This document shows positions 53,311 through 63,634 of a stretch of DNA of 64,000 nt, piece after piece. The stretch lies in contig NZ_CABPSB010000007.1 of NCBI RefSeq assembly GCF_902459655.1, forward strand, positions 186,001 to 250,000, read 5' to 3'. Position numbers and translations under genes: made by a program. Source of the DNA: Pandoraea anhela. GTDB taxonomy: Bacteria; Pseudomonadota; Gammaproteobacteria; Burkholderiales; Burkholderiaceae. The notes below the pieces were generated by a model. It saw only the letters and a list, made by a program, of their open reading frames with translations, made no database searches and was not told the DNA's origin. The number at the start of each line of letters is the position of its first letter. Position 1 is the first letter of the stretch.

Positions 53311-55794
53311 TCAGACCTTGCCGGTTTGCGACAGGTCGTCACGCGACGTGTGCTGCGCCGCATCCCGCACGGCGACCGTGCTCGCGACCGTCTGCGCATC
53401 CGGTCCGATACGGGGTACGACGGCATCCAGTGCCGGCAGGTCGACGGCGTCGGCCGCGACGCTGTTCAGATCGAACCCGTCGACGACGAGGTTGTCGGGC
53501 AGACACACCACCGTCTGGAACTGACGGAACTCCGCGCCCTTGCGGTCGTCCGTGAACCGCAGTTCGATGCGGCCATGCTCGCGACGCACGAAGTCCTGCA
53601 CGGCGTCCATGCCGACGCCGCGCCCGGAGACTTCGGTGATTTCCGTCGCCGTCGAGAAGCCCGGACGGAAGATGAACTGCGCAATCTGCTCGTCGGTGAC
53701 GTACGTCTCCGCCGTAATCCAGCCACGCTGCACAGCGATGCCGCGAATGCGGTGCAGCGCAAGTCCACGGCCGTCATCGGTGAGCGTGACTTGCAACATG
53801 TTGTGATCGAGACCGACCTCGATGTCGATGGTGCCCGCCGCCGGCTTGCCCTTGGCAAGACGCTCGTGCGCGCCTTCCAGGCCGTGGTCCATCGAGTTGC
53901 GCATCAGGTGCATGAACACATCGCGCAGAATTCGGACGGCCGGCGCACGCAGGCGATAGCCGTTGTCGTCGATACGCACGGCCGGCGCCGGTTTGCCGAG
54001 TTCGCTCGCGAGCGACGGCAGCGAGTCCAGCACGCCGCCGAGCGCCTCGCCAACGCCTTCGGTGCCCAGCAGGCGCAGCGTCTGGTGCACGGCGTCGCGC
54101 ATGGCGACCAGTTGATGCAAATCGTTCGGATCGGCCGCTTCGAGCATGCGCAGGCTGGCGCGGATGTGGGCGCGATCGACCACCATCGACTGATCGTCCG
54201 TGGCGCGGCCCGGCCCCTTGCGACCCAGGCTGATTTCGTTGATGTGCGCGTAGGCGTCCACGGCTTCCCGCACGCGTTCGAGTTCGCGCATCATGCCGTC
54301 CTGATCCCACAGGCGGCCGACGTCCGGCTGACGCAACTCGTGATAGCGCTGCTCGGTCTCGTGCACGACGTTCGTCAGGTATTGCAGGTTGTACGTGCGG
54401 GCGTTGCCCTTGATCGTGTGCATGTTGCGGAACAGCTCGGCGATGGCGGCACTGTCGGCCTGCGAGTGCTTGCGGATGATGCGCTCGTTCTCGCGGATGA
54501 AGTCCGACGAGCTTTCGATGAAGTGATGGAATTTCTCCTGGCTTACCGCCAGAATCTCGCCGATCATCTCCAGACGCTGCTTCTGCTCGTTCGCTTCGGC
54601 GGCGAGTTCGCGCAGTTCGGTCACATCGCGCACGCACAGCATCAGACGCAGAATCGTTTCGCTCTCGTCCGTGATCGCCGACCAGGTCAGGTCGAGTTGC
54701 TTGACGCGGCCGTCCGGCATGCGCTTGCCGATCTCTCCGACCAGCAGATGTTCGTTGAACGCGAAGTTGATGGCGTCCTGCCCGATACAGGCGTCGATGG
54801 CGGCCTCGACCTGCGAGAGCGCGTCCGAGCCAAGATCGCTGTCGCCGAAGACCAGCGCCATCACACCGCGACCGGCGATGTCCTGTGTCTCGAAGATCGC
54901 TTCGAGATACGCGGAATATTCACCGTGCACCTTCGAGCCGTCGACCACGGTCAGAATGCCCTGCTGCATGTTCTGCAACATCGCCTGAATATCGGCCGTC
55001 TTCTGCTTGAGTTGCGCGGAGCGCTCCTGGATTTTCTCGATCATGCCGTTGAACGCCACGATCGAATGGCCGATTTCGTCCATGCGGCCCACCGGCACGC
55101 GACGGGTGAAGTCCTGGCTGTTGGCGATCTCGCTCATCATGGCCTGCATACGCGAGAGCGGACGCGTGATCTGACGGTACAGTAGCGCGCCGATGGCCGT
55201 GAGCAGCACGATCGCCAGCGCGGTCACGATGCCGATGGCGGTCGTGGTGGTGGAGAGCGTGTCGTTGAGTGTGGTGATGGCCGAGTCTTTCTGACGGTTC
55301 TTCTCGACGCGCAACGTGTTGACCACGCCTTCGAGTTCGTCGCGGTACTGCGCGACCATGGCGAAAAGGAACGCCTGCGCCATCTCGGTTTTGCCGGCCT
55401 GCTTGAGCTTGGCCGTGTCGTTGATGGCCTTGAAATAATTCTCGACGCTCTCGCGCGCCTGCGCCACGAGCCCCTTCTGAGCGTCGCTGGCGGCGCCTTC
55501 GGCCTGACGCGCGAGCGACTGGTCGATGTCACTGCGCAGCGTCTTGAGATTGTCGAGCGCCTGCTCGACGACGGTGTCGTCCGGCGCATAGACCAGGGTC
55601 ATCGTGGCGATCTGCACCGCCTTGACTTGCGAGACGAGATCGGCGGAAGCCAATGCGCTCGGCACCACGCCCGCCGTCACTTGCCGAACTTTCTGAGCGC
55701 TGGCGCGTGTCTGATACACCGCATAGCCACCGATGATCGAGAGCGCGACAAACGTCAGGATCACCAATAGCGTAATTCGATGACGGATGGTCAT
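53311..55794 (-). CDS. Membrane-bound CheA-like hybrid kinase (sensor-HAMP-PAS-like-Hpt-ATPase)
   Basis: Protein of 827 residues. It starts like a chemoreceptor: membrane helix (7-27), periplasmic four-helix-type domain with KNRQKDS near its end, second helix (about 185-207) and HAMP. Then come a linker coil, a PAS-like segment (about 300-420), an Hpt domain with the phospho-accepting His459 in FRNMHTIKGNARTYN, and a CheA-type ATPase (N box HLMRNSMDHGLEG near 630, VSGRGVGMDAVQDF near 725). The CheW-binding P5 domain of CheA is absent; after the ATPase only about 80 residues follow. Receptor and CheA functions thus seem joined in one chain. First gene of the five-gene unit ending with CheY. 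Confidence 0.88.
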   Translation of the reverse strand: MTIRHRITLLVILTFVALSIIGGYAVYQTRASAQKVRQVTAGVVPSALASADLVSQVKAVQIATMTLVYAPDDTVVEQALDNLKTLRSDIDQSLARQAEGAASDAQKGLVAQARESVENYFKAINDTAKLKQAGKTEMAQAFLFAMVAQYRDELEGVVNTLRVEKNRQKDSAITTLNDTLSTTTTAIGIVTALAIVLLTAIGALLYRQITRPLSRMQAMMSEIANSQDFTRRVPVGRMDEIGHSIVAFNGMIEKIQERSAQLKQKTADIQAMLQNMQQGILTVVDGSKVHGEYSAYLEAIFETQDIAGRGVMALVFGDSDLGSDALSQVEAAIDACIGQDAINFAFNEHLLVGEIGKRMPDGRVKQLDLTWSAITDESETILRLMLCVRDVTELRELAAEANEQKQRLEMIGEILAVSQEKFHHFIESSSDFIRENERIIRKHSQADSAAIAELFRNMHTIKGNARTYNLQYLTNVVHETEQRYHELRQPDVGRLWDQDGMMRELERVREAVDAYAHINEISLGRKGPGRATDDQSMVVDRAHIRASLRMLEAADPNDLHQLVAMRDAVHQTLRLLGTEGVGEALGGVLDSLPSLASELGKPAPAVRIDDNGYRLRAPAVRILRDVFMHLMRNSMDHGLEGAHERLAKGKPAAGTIDIEVGLDHNMLQVTLTDDGRGLALHRIRGIAVQRGWITAETYVTDEQIAQFIFRPGFSTATEITEVSGRGVGMDAVQDFVRREHGRIELRFTDDRKGAEFRQFQTVVCLPDNLVVDGFDLNSVAADAVDLPALDAVVPRIGPDAQTVASTVAVRDAAQHTSRDDLSQTGKV

Positions 55795-56205
55795 TGCGTC
55801 ATTTCCCCGGGTCGCACCGGCGCCCGGTGCCACGCGTGATTTGACGCAGTAGATCGGCCGCCGAATTAGTGTGTAGATTCCTCGTGCGCCGTGATTATTG
55901 CGGGTGAACTGTGACGATTCGATGAATCGAGAAGCTTTACGTCACTCTGATGACGCCCCATCGCGTAGGAATCCGAGATGAGTGAGTGCGCACTGACAAT
56001 TTTATGTAAGGCGAACGCTTGAGGTTTCGCTCCTCACACCGCCCCCTGCACTTTGCGACCTGATGCGCGTGCGGTGAGGCGCAGGCGGTCTGCGATCCGG
56101 ATGCGATCCGTCTGCGATCTGACTTCGCGGTAGCAGCGCGCCTGCGCAAGCGAGCTATCTGCGAGCGCCGTCACGATGCGGCGCCGCAGCCTCACGGCGG
56201 TCCGA
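55795..56205. other. Gap of about 410 bases upstream of the kinase gene
   Basis: Holds the promoter side of the kinase operon. Visible are CGATTC-GAT-GAATCG (55917-55931 region), CGTCA-N6-TGACG close by, and three decayed direct repeats of TGCGATCCG/T at 56090-56120. No gene could be supported. Confidence 0.5.
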
Positions 56206-57843
56206 TCAGTAGCCGGCCGCCAGACCGTCGCGTCGGCTGTCGCTCGCGGCCACGTAGCCGCGCGCCGGATCGTTGCGATCCAGACGCCAGATGTACTGCC
56301 CGGAGCCGAAGTCCATGTACGGATCGTCGATGGACTTCAGCTTGTGGCCGAGCGCCACCAGCCCCTGCACCGTCTCCCGATGCATCGTCGATTCGATGTC
56401 GACGGTGAAGTCGCGATTCACTTTCCAGCGTGGCGCGTCGCAAGCAGCCTGCGGCTGCTGACCGTAGTCGAGCATACGCACGACGGATTGCAGGTGCCCC
56501 TGCGGCTGCATGTCGCCGCCCATCACGCCGAAGCTCATCACGGCTTCGTGCTTGCCGTTCACCTTCTGCGTGAGGAACGCCGGAATAATCGTGTGGAACG
56601 GACGCTTGCCGCCCTCGACCACATTGGCCGACTTCGGATCCATCGAAAAGCCGCAGCCACGGTTTTGCAGCGCGATACCGTAGTCCGGCACCACCACTCC
56701 CGACCCGAAGCCCATGTAGTTCGACTGGATGAAACTGACCATCATGCCTTGCTCGTCGGCGGCCGTCAGATAGATCGTGCCGCCGGATCTCGGCATGCCG
56801 AAGTCGAAGTGCGTCGCCTTGTTCGGGTCGATCAGCTTCGCGCGCTCGGTGAGATAGCCGTCATCGAGCATTTGCGCCGGCGTCACTTCCATCGAACGCG
56901 GGTCGGCCACGTACTTGTACAGATCGGCGAAGGCGAGCTTCATCGCCTCGATCTGCAAGTGCTGCGAATGCACGCGGTCCACGGCGTGGCTGGAAACGTC
57001 GAACTTCTCCAGAATGCCCAGCGCGATCAGAGCAGCGATCCCCTGTCCGTTCGGCGGAATCTCATGCACGGTATAACCGCGGTAGTCCTTCTCGATGGGC
57101 TTGACCCAGTCCGCGCGATAGTTGCGCAGATCGTCGGTCGTCATCGCCCCGCCATGCTCGGCGTTCCACGCTGCGATACGCTCCGCGATCTCGCCCTCGT
57201 AGTAGGCACGCGGCCCTTCCTTGGCGAGCAGGCGCAGCGTGCGCGCATGCCCCGGCATACGCATCATCTCGCTGGTGGTCGGTGCGCGACCGTTCGGCAT
57301 GAACGTCTGCGCGTAGCCCGGCTGGTCCTTGAGTTCCGGCACGGCGGCGGCCCACTTGCGTGCGACGATATGCGCCACGGCGTGACCGCGTTCGGCGATG
57401 TCGATGGCCGGCGCCATCAGATCCGCAAACGGAAGCTTGCCGAACTTCGCATGCAACGCCTCCCAACCGGCGATCACGCCGGGAACGGTCACCGTATCGA
57501 GGCCGCGGATCGGCTGCCTGGCGATGCCATTCGCTTCGCCGTACTTCTTGCGGAAGTAATCGACGTTCCATGCGGCAGGCGCGGTGCCCGAGGCGTTCAG
57601 GCCGTGCACTTGCTTGCCGTCCCAAACCAGCGCGAAGCAATCCCCACCCAGACCGTTGGAGACCGGCTCGACGACGGTCATGCAGGCGGCGGCGGCAATC
57701 GCGGCGTCAACGGCGTTGCCGCCCTGCCACAGCATGCGCAGACCGGCCTGCGCGGCAAGCGGGTGCGACGTCGACACGATATTACGGGCGAACACCGGCA
57801 GGCGCGGCGTCGGATAAGGGTTTTGCCAATTGAATTGCGTCAT
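56206..57843 (-). CDS. Gamma-glutamyltransferase family protein
   Basis: N-terminal-nucleophile hydrolase of 545 residues that cleaves gamma-glutamyl bonds (glutathione and related). The large-subunit part starts STSHPLAAQAGLRMLWQGGNAVDAAIAAA; the self-cleavage Thr is in SGGTIYLTAADEQG, followed by NYMGFGSGVVVP and the C-terminal FGVMGGDMQPQGHLQ. No signal peptide is seen, so it probably acts in the cytosol. ATG 57843 is used; a frame to 57885 exists. It closes the peptide importer operon, which suggests intake followed by cleavage of gamma-glutamyl peptides. Confidence 0.93.
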   Translation of the reverse strand: MTQFNWQNPYPTPRLPVFARNIVSTSHPLAAQAGLRMLWQGGNAVDAAIAAAACMTVVEPVSNGLGGDCFALVWDGKQVHGLNASGTAPAAWNVDYFRKKYGEANGIARQPIRGLDTVTVPGVIAGWEALHAKFGKLPFADLMAPAIDIAERGHAVAHIVARKWAAAVPELKDQPGYAQTFMPNGRAPTTSEMMRMPGHARTLRLLAKEGPRAYYEGEIAERIAAWNAEHGGAMTTDDLRNYRADWVKPIEKDYRGYTVHEIPPNGQGIAALIALGILEKFDVSSHAVDRVHSQHLQIEAMKLAFADLYKYVADPRSMEVTPAQMLDDGYLTERAKLIDPNKATHFDFGMPRSGGTIYLTAADEQGMMVSFIQSNYMGFGSGVVVPDYGIALQNRGCGFSMDPKSANVVEGGKRPFHTIIPAFLTQKVNGKHEAVMSFGVMGGDMQPQGHLQSVVRMLDYGQQPQAACDAPRWKVNRDFTVDIESTMHRETVQGLVALGHKLKSIDDPYMDFGSGQYIWRLDRNDPARGYVAASDSRRDGLAAGY

Positions 57844-57903
57844 GGGAGTCGCTGTTGTCCTTGGGTTTATGTTGGTTGAAATCATGATGCAGGCATCTTG
57901 CGG

Positions 57904-58887
57904 CTATTGCTCTCGAGGATCCAGCGCATCGCGCAGCCCGTCGCCCAGCAGGTTGAAACCGAGCACCGTCAGGAAGATGGCGATGCCGGGGAAAATAGAC
58001 ATCCAGGGCGCCTGCTCGACGAAGTCCTTGGCCGTGTTGAGCATCGAGCCCCAGGACGGCAACGGCGGCAGTTGCCCCAGCCCGAGAAACGACAGGCTCG
58101 CCTCCGCGATGATGGCGGTCGCGACCGTCAGGCTCGCCTGCACGATGATCGGCGGCAGCACATTGGGCAGGATGTAGCGCACGACGATGCGCGCATCCGT
58201 CAGACCGATGGCGCGTGCGCCCTCGACATACTCCTCGGCCTTCACGCTGAGCGCCTGCGCCCGCGCGAGCCGCACGAAGCGCGGCATGGCCGACACGCCA
58301 ATAGCGATCATCGCGTTCGTGAGGCTCGCGCCGAGAAACGCCGCCATCGCAATCGCGAGGATCAGGAACGGAATGGAGAGCAACGCGTCGGCCAGCCGCG
58401 AGACGATAGCGTCGACCCAGCGGCCGAAGTAGCCCGCGAGCAAGCCGAGCGGCACGCCGACGATCACCGCGATGCCCACCGATACCACGCCCGCCGCGAG
58501 CGACGCCCGCGCGCCGAAGATCATGCGCGCGAGAATGTCGCGTCCCAACTCGTCGGTACCGAACCAGTGCAGCGCGCTCGGCGCCTGACGCACCGTAAGG
58601 AAGCTCGTGGCGATCGGATCGTACGGCGAGATCCACGGCGCGAGAAGCGCCACGAACACCGCGAACGCCACGATGATCGCCCCCGCGACCGCCGCCTTGT
58701 TGCGCATGAATTTGCGCAGGCCGCGATAGCGCCGACGCGGCAGGCGCTCCGCGCCCGCCAGGGACGCTGCCGGCACGGCGGGACGGTTCGCGTCGCACGC
58801 CGGCGATTCCCGCGATTCCAGCGACTCCAGCGATTGGCCGGCCGGATCCGATGGCGCGGTGGTGGATGACGTCTGAATAGCAACCAT
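57904..58887 (-). CDS. Peptide/glutathione ABC transporter permease (DppC/GsiD-like)
   Basis: Permease of 327 residues with an N-terminal Ser/Pro-rich tail (about 55 residues), an OppC-type leader (RNKAAVAGAIIVAFAVFVALLAPWISPYDP) and five further helices. The EAA loop is in EGARAIGLTDARIVVRYILPN. HWFGTDELGRDILARMIFGAR is typical of DppC. The start follows the DppB-like stop by 13 bases. Confidence 0.94.
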   Translation of the reverse strand: MVAIQTSSTTAPSDPAGQSLESLESRESPACDANRPAVPAASLAGAERLPRRRYRGLRKFMRNKAAVAGAIIVAFAVFVALLAPWISPYDPIATSFLTVRQAPSALHWFGTDELGRDILARMIFGARASLAAGVVSVGIAVIVGVPLGLLAGYFGRWVDAIVSRLADALLSIPFLILAIAMAAFLGASLTNAMIAIGVSAMPRFVRLARAQALSVKAEEYVEGARAIGLTDARIVVRYILPNVLPPIIVQASLTVATAIIAEASLSFLGLGQLPPLPSWGSMLNTAKDFVEQAPWMSIFPGIAIFLTVLGFNLLGDGLRDALDPREQ

Positions 58888-58900
58888 GTTCGAAGGAGTC

Positions 58901-59845
58901 TCAGGCGCGACGCAGGCGCGGGTTAAGCAGGACGTAGAGCACGTCGGCCAGAAGATTGAGCACGATGAAACTGACGGCTGTCACCAGCACCACGCCCTGC
59001 ACCACTGCGTAGTCGCGGTTGAACACGGCGTCGACGACGAGTTTGCCGAAGCCCGGAATCGTGAAGACCTGTTCCGTGAGCACGGCGCCCGCAAGCAGTT
59101 CGCCGAAGAGCAGCGCCAGCACCGTCACGATGGGAATCAGCGCGTTGCGAAACGCGTGCTTGAGCACCACGGTGCCGCGCAGCAACCCCTTGGCACGCGC
59201 GGTGCGAATGTAGTCGGTGCGCAGCACGCCCAGCATGGCGCTGCGCGTATGACGCATCAGTTGCGCGCCGAGCGCCGCCCCCAGCACGAACGCGGGCATC
59301 ACCATCGTCTTGACGCTCATCCACAGGTCCTCGCCCGGCGGCACGTAGCCGGACGACGGCAGCAACTGCCACCGCACCGAGATGAGAAAGATCAGCAGAA
59401 TGCCGAGCCAGAAGTTCGGGATGGACATGCCCGAGAGCGCGAGCACATTGGCGCCGTAATCGATCGCCTTGCCGCGATTGGCCGCCGACAGAATGCCCAG
59501 CGGAATGCCGATGCCGATCGCGATGATCAGCCCGAACATCGCCAGTTGCAGCGTGACGGGCAGCTTCTGGGCGATGAGCGACGTGACCGGTTCGCCGGTG
59601 CGCAGGGAGTTGCCGAGATCGCCGCGCAGCACGCTGCCCATCCACAGTGCGTACTGCGTGGGCAACGGCTTGTCGAGGTGGTACTTTTCGCGCAGCGCGG
59701 CGATGACCTGCGGGTTCTGGTCTTCGCCGGCCATCGCGAGCACGGGATCGCCGGGCAGCATCTTCTGCAGCCCGAAGATCATCATCGACACGATGATAAG
59801 CGTGGGAATCGCAACCAGCGCACGATGAACGACGAGGCGCAGCAT
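58901..59845 (-). CDS. Peptide/glutathione ABC transporter permease (DppB/GsiC-like)
   Basis: Permease of 314 residues, six helices, OppB-type start (LVVHRALVAIPTLIIVSMMIFGLQKMLPGDP) and EAA loop YIRTARAKGLLRGTVVLKHAFRN. GMSIPNFWLGILLIFLISV and the C-terminal LNLLADVLYVLLNPRLR match DppB/GsiC. It begins 13 bases after the binding-protein gene and pairs with the DppC-like permease. Confidence 0.95.
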   Translation of the reverse strand: MLRLVVHRALVAIPTLIIVSMMIFGLQKMLPGDPVLAMAGEDQNPQVIAALREKYHLDKPLPTQYALWMGSVLRGDLGNSLRTGEPVTSLIAQKLPVTLQLAMFGLIIAIGIGIPLGILSAANRGKAIDYGANVLALSGMSIPNFWLGILLIFLISVRWQLLPSSGYVPPGEDLWMSVKTMVMPAFVLGAALGAQLMRHTRSAMLGVLRTDYIRTARAKGLLRGTVVLKHAFRNALIPIVTVLALLFGELLAGAVLTEQVFTIPGFGKLVVDAVFNRDYAVVQGVVLVTAVSFIVLNLLADVLYVLLNPRLRRA

Positions 59846-59858
59846 GGCGGCAGTCCCC

Positions 59859-61370
59859 TTAACCCTTGAGGCTCACGCCGCGCAGACGGATCAGTCCGTC
59901 CGGATACGCGACGAAACCCTGCACCTTCTTCGTGAGCACGTACGGCCACGGTTGCACGTACAGATAGAGGATCGGATCTTCGTCGGACAGGATCTTGTTC
60001 GCGGCGTCGTACAGCGGCTTGCGCTCGGCCAAGGTGGATTTCACACGCGCCTCGCCCAGCAGCTTGTCGACTTCGGCGTTGCAATACTGCCCGTAGTTCA
60101 GATTCCCCTTGCACGACACGAACTGGTGCAGGTTGCCGTCCGGATCCACACGCCCCGACCAGCCGTTGTAGAGCACGTCGAAGTCGCCGCGATGCGCGGC
60201 GTCGAGCGCCGCCGCGTAGTCCATCGGGCGCAGTTTCACGGTAATGCCCGACTCGGCCAGCATCGCCTGCAACATCTGCGCCATCTGATTGGAGACGGTG
60301 CTGTTGCCGAAGCTCAGTGTGACCTCGACCTTCTCGAAGCCGGCGGACTTCAGCAGCGCCTTGGCCTTGGCAACGTCGCGCTTGGTCGTCTTGATCGACG
60401 TGTCGTAATACTGGCCCGAGTGCGGCAACGCCTGATTCGCCGGCGTGAAGATGCCACCGCCGATGACCTGATTGATCGCGTCGCGATCGATCGACAGATC
60501 GAAAGCCTGACGCACGCGCTTGTCGCGCAGCGCCTTGTTCGCATTGGCTGCGACGTTGAACGTCAGGCCGTAGTAACCCAGTCCGTCCATCGAGATGAAC
60601 GTGAGGTTGACATCGCGCTTGACCGATTTCACGTCGGACGGCGAGAGACGCTCAAGCATGTCGAGCGAGCCTGAGCGCACATTCGCCAGGCGCACCGTCG
60701 TGTCCGGAATCGGCAAGTAAATCACCTTCTGGACGGGATATTTGTCGGCCTCCCAGAATCCCGCGAATTTTTCCAGCACCACGCGGTCGTTCTGCACGCG
60801 CTGCACGAACTTGTAAGGTCCCGAGCACACCGGACGCGACTGCACGGCGGCATCGTCGGACAGCGTCTTGGGCGCGAGCATCATGCCGGCACGGTCGGAC
60901 AGTGTGGCGAGCAGTGCCGAGTCGGGCGTCTTGAGCACGATGTTGACGGTCGAGTCGTCCACCACGTCGACGTGATCGATCGACGACAACTCGCTCTTGC
61001 GGTTGCTCGCCGGCATGCTGCGCGCACGGTCCAGGTTGGCTTTCACGGCCGCCGCGTTGAACGGCTCGTCGTCGTGGAATTTCACGCCTTTGCGCAGCTT
61101 GAACGTCCATGTCTTGCCGTCGGCACTCACATTCCAGGCGGTCGCGAGCATCGGCACAAACTTCAGGTCCGTGCCGATATCGACGAGCGAACTGCACAGC
61201 GAGCGCAACACCATGCGGTCGACGACCTGCGAGCTGCGCGCCGGGTCGAGCGAGCCGATGTCTTCCTGCAAGCCGATACGCAGGGTGGACGCGGTCGATT
61301 GCGCCATGGCCGAAGCTGCACCGGTCGTCAGAGCCGCCGCCAATACAAGATCGAGCAGAACGTTGCGCAT
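59859..61370 (-). CDS. Peptide/glutathione ABC transporter binding protein (GsiB/DppA-like)
   Basis: Periplasmic family-5 solute-binding protein of 503 residues. Signal peptide to AAMA(Q)-type site (GAASAMAQ), then LRIGLQEDIGSLDPARS. Family landmarks: TAWNVSADGKTWTFKLRKGVKFHDDEPFNAAAVKANLDRA and ALRDKRVRQAFDLSIDRDAI. The gamma-glutamyltransferase in the same operon points to glutathione or other gamma-glutamyl peptides as ligand; dipeptides remain possible. Confidence 0.94.
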   Translation of the reverse strand: MRNVLLDLVLAAALTTGAASAMAQSTASTLRIGLQEDIGSLDPARSSQVVDRMVLRSLCSSLVDIGTDLKFVPMLATAWNVSADGKTWTFKLRKGVKFHDDEPFNAAAVKANLDRARSMPASNRKSELSSIDHVDVVDDSTVNIVLKTPDSALLATLSDRAGMMLAPKTLSDDAAVQSRPVCSGPYKFVQRVQNDRVVLEKFAGFWEADKYPVQKVIYLPIPDTTVRLANVRSGSLDMLERLSPSDVKSVKRDVNLTFISMDGLGYYGLTFNVAANANKALRDKRVRQAFDLSIDRDAINQVIGGGIFTPANQALPHSGQYYDTSIKTTKRDVAKAKALLKSAGFEKVEVTLSFGNSTVSNQMAQMLQAMLAESGITVKLRPMDYAAALDAAHRGDFDVLYNGWSGRVDPDGNLHQFVSCKGNLNYGQYCNAEVDKLLGEARVKSTLAERKPLYDAANKILSDEDPILYLYVQPWPYVLTKKVQGFVAYPDGLIRLRGVSLKG

Positions 61371-61451
61371 GCGTGTGATCCCTTGTCTGTGTGATGGTGT
61401 GTGAGGTTGGGGTAAAGGTGTCGCAACTCGGGTAAGGCAGGGCGGGCGTGG

Positions 61452-62606
61452 CTACGCGCCGGTCGTACCGGATATCGCTGATGTCGCCGATGTGCCTGCC
61501 CCAGCGGTACCGGCACCCGGCACATCGGCCTGCGCCTGTCTTGCGCGATACACCGCCAGCCGCTCGCTCAGCTTTTCACTTGGCGCGGCTGCGCGCGCCG
61601 GGCTCGCGCCGGCGTTCTGAATCGCTTCCCAGAAATGACAGGCGATCTGCCGCCCGTCGGGGAGCACTTCGGTGATCGGCTGCCGCTCGCGGCAGGCGGC
61701 ACGGGCATGCGGGCAGCGCGGATGAAAGCGACAACCGGGCGGCGGTGCGGTCGGGCTCGGCAGTTCACCGCCGAGCGGCGCACGCGCCCGGCGCAGGTGC
61801 GGACGACTGGCCGGAATCGCCTGAAGCAACGCTTGCGTGTAGGGATGCAACGGGTTGTCGAAGAGCGCATCGGCACTCGCCAGTTCGACGATTTCCCCGA
61901 GGTACATCACCGCCACGCGGTCGCTCATGTGACGAATCACCGCCAGATCGTGCGCGACCATGATGAGCGTGAGACCGAAGTCGTGCTTGAGCCGCTCCAG
62001 CAGGTTGATGACCTGCGCCTGCACGGAGACGTCGAGCGCCGAGACGGGTTCGTCGCCGACGATCACCCGCGGCTCGCCGGCCAGTGCGCGCGCGATGCCG
62101 ATGCGTTGCCGCTGACCGCCGGAGAACTCGTGGGGAAAGCGTTGCGCGTAATCGGGTTGCAGCCCGACGGTGCGCAGCAGCTCGGCGACGCGCTCGTCCT
62201 TCGCGCGCCCTTTTGCCAGGCCATGCAACGCCATCGGCTCACCGATCAGGCCGCCGACCGTCATGCTCGGGTTGAGCGAAGCGAACGGGTCCTGGAAAAT
62301 GATCTGAAGCTCCCGTCGCAGACGCCGCATCGCACCCGCGCCCAACGTCATGATGTCGTTGCCCTGATAACGCACCTCACCGCGTGTCGCGTCGATCAGG
62401 CGCAGCAGCAGACGCCCCAGCGTCGATTTGCCGCACCCGGACTCGCCGACGATGGCGAACGTCTCGCCCGCCTGCACGCAGAACGACACACCATTCACGG
62501 CATAGACCGTAGGTGCTCGCGAAAAACCGACGCGATGACCGCCGAAGTGCTTCGTCAGGTCGCGCGCTTCGAGAATCGGCGGGTGTGCGGCGTGGTGCGC
62601 GCTCAT
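61452..62606 (-). CDS. Peptide/glutathione ABC transporter ATPase (DppF-like)
   Basis: ATPase of 384 residues with Walker [20 protein letters not shown], signature [15 protein letters not shown], Walker [13 protein letters not shown] and the C-terminal oligopeptide domain with the Cys cluster ([22 protein letters not shown]) that binds an iron-sulfur centre in relatives. A Gly/Ala/Thr-rich tail ([20 protein letters not shown]) extends past the usual end. Its ATG overlaps the stop of the DppD-like gene. Confidence 0.94.
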   Translation of the reverse strand: MSAHHAAHPPILEARDLTKHFGGHRVGFSRAPTVYAVNGVSFCVQAGETFAIVGESGCGKSTLGRLLLRLIDATRGEVRYQGNDIMTLGAGAMRRLRRELQIIFQDPFASLNPSMTVGGLIGEPMALHGLAKGRAKDERVAELLRTVGLQPDYAQRFPHEFSGGQRQRIGIARALAGEPRVIVGDEPVSALDVSVQAQVINLLERLKHDFGLTLIMVAHDLAVIRHMSDRVAVMYLGEIVELASADALFDNPLHPYTQALLQAIPASRPHLRRARAPLGGELPSPTAPPPGCRFHPRCPHARAACRERQPITEVLPDGRQIACHFWEAIQNAGASPARAAAPSEKLSERLAVYRARQAQADVPGAGTAGAGTSATSAISGTTGA

Positions 62607-63634
62607 GCGGCCACCTCGTCGCGAATGGACGGGGGGGGCGTCAGCGCCTCGACCGGCGCCAGCCAGCAGGCCACGCGATGCGCACCGGACAACGTCCGCT
62701 CGGGCGGCGCCTCGCGGATACACCGCGCCTCGGCGAACGGGCAGCGCGGCGCGAATCGGCAACCGGCGGGCATGCGCTCGGGCGACGGCACCGAGCCGCG
62801 AATCGTCGCGAGCGTGCCTTTCCGTTTGCCGATGGAGGGGATCGCCCCCATCAGCCCGATGGTGTAGGGATGCTGAGGGTCGTCGAAAATCTCGCTCACG
62901 GTGCCGTGCTCGACGATGCGCCCGGCGTACATCACGGCAACATCGTCCGCCACTTCGGCCACCACGCCCAGATCGTGCGTGATGAGCACGACGGCGGTGC
63001 CGGTCTCGCGTTGCAGCGTCTGAATCAGCGTGAGCACCTGCGCCTGAATGGTGACGTCCAGCGCCGTGGTCGGTTCGTCTGCAATGAGCAGCGCAGGCCG
63101 ATTGGCAAGCGCCATCGCGATCATCACACGCTGGCGCATGCCGCCGGACAATTCGTGCGGGTAGTTGTCGAGACGCGTCTCGGGCGCGGGAATGCGCACG
63201 CGCTTGAGCATATCGAGCGCCTCGGCACGGGCGGCGCGCCGGTCCAGCCCACGATGACGCCGGATCCCCTCCTCGATCTGATGACCGATGGTGAAGGACG
63301 GATTGAGCGAGGTCATCGGCTCCTGAAAGATCATCGCGAGCCGATTGCCGCGCAAATCGGCAAAGTCGCGCTCGTCCAGCGCCAGCAGGTCCCGGCCTTC
63401 GAAGACGGCGCGTCCGGCCACGACATTCGCCGGCGGGCTGGGCAGCAAGCCCATGAGGGCCAACGATGTCACGCTCTTGCCGCATCCCGATTCGCCGACG
63501 ATGCACAACGTCTTGCCGGGATGCACGGCAAACGAGACGCCATCGATCAGATTCGGCGCGTCGGACGCATTGGAAAATTTCAGCGACAGTCCGGTGACAT
63601 CAAGCACCGGCCCAGCGTCTGCGAGCATGGTCAT
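62603..63634 (-). CDS. Peptide/glutathione ABC transporter ATPase (DppD-like)
   Basis: ATPase of 343 residues: Walker [25 protein letters not shown], signature [15 protein letters not shown], Walker [13 protein letters not shown], and a C-terminal Cys cluster ([23 protein letters not shown]). ATG 63634 is chosen because the first strand ([10 protein letters not shown]) follows soon after; the open frame extends to 63733 without a ribosome site. First gene of the operon DppD-DppF-binding protein-DppB-DppC-GGT, divergent from a LysR gene across an AT-rich gap. Confidence 0.92.
   Translation of the reverse strand: MTMLADAGPVLDVTGLSLKFSNASDAPNLIDGVSFAVHPGKTLCIVGESGCGKSVTSLALMGLLPSPPANVVAGRAVFEGRDLLALDERDFADLRGNRLAMIFQEPMTSLNPSFTIGHQIEEGIRRHRGLDRRAARAEALDMLKRVRIPAPETRLDNYPHELSGGMRQRVMIAMALANRPALLIADEPTTALDVTIQAQVLTLIQTLQRETGTAVVLITHDLGVVAEVADDVAVMYAGRIVEHGTVSEIFDDPQHPYTIGLMGAIPSIGKRKGTLATIRGSVPSPERMPAGCRFAPRCPFAEARCIREAPPERTLSGAHRVACWLAPVEALTPPPSIRDEVAA

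Noticed and set aside
52975-55185. A 736-codon plus-strand open frame opposite the CheA-like kinase
   Set aside because: Shadow of the kinase gene, whose Hpt and ATPase motifs are intact on the minus strand.
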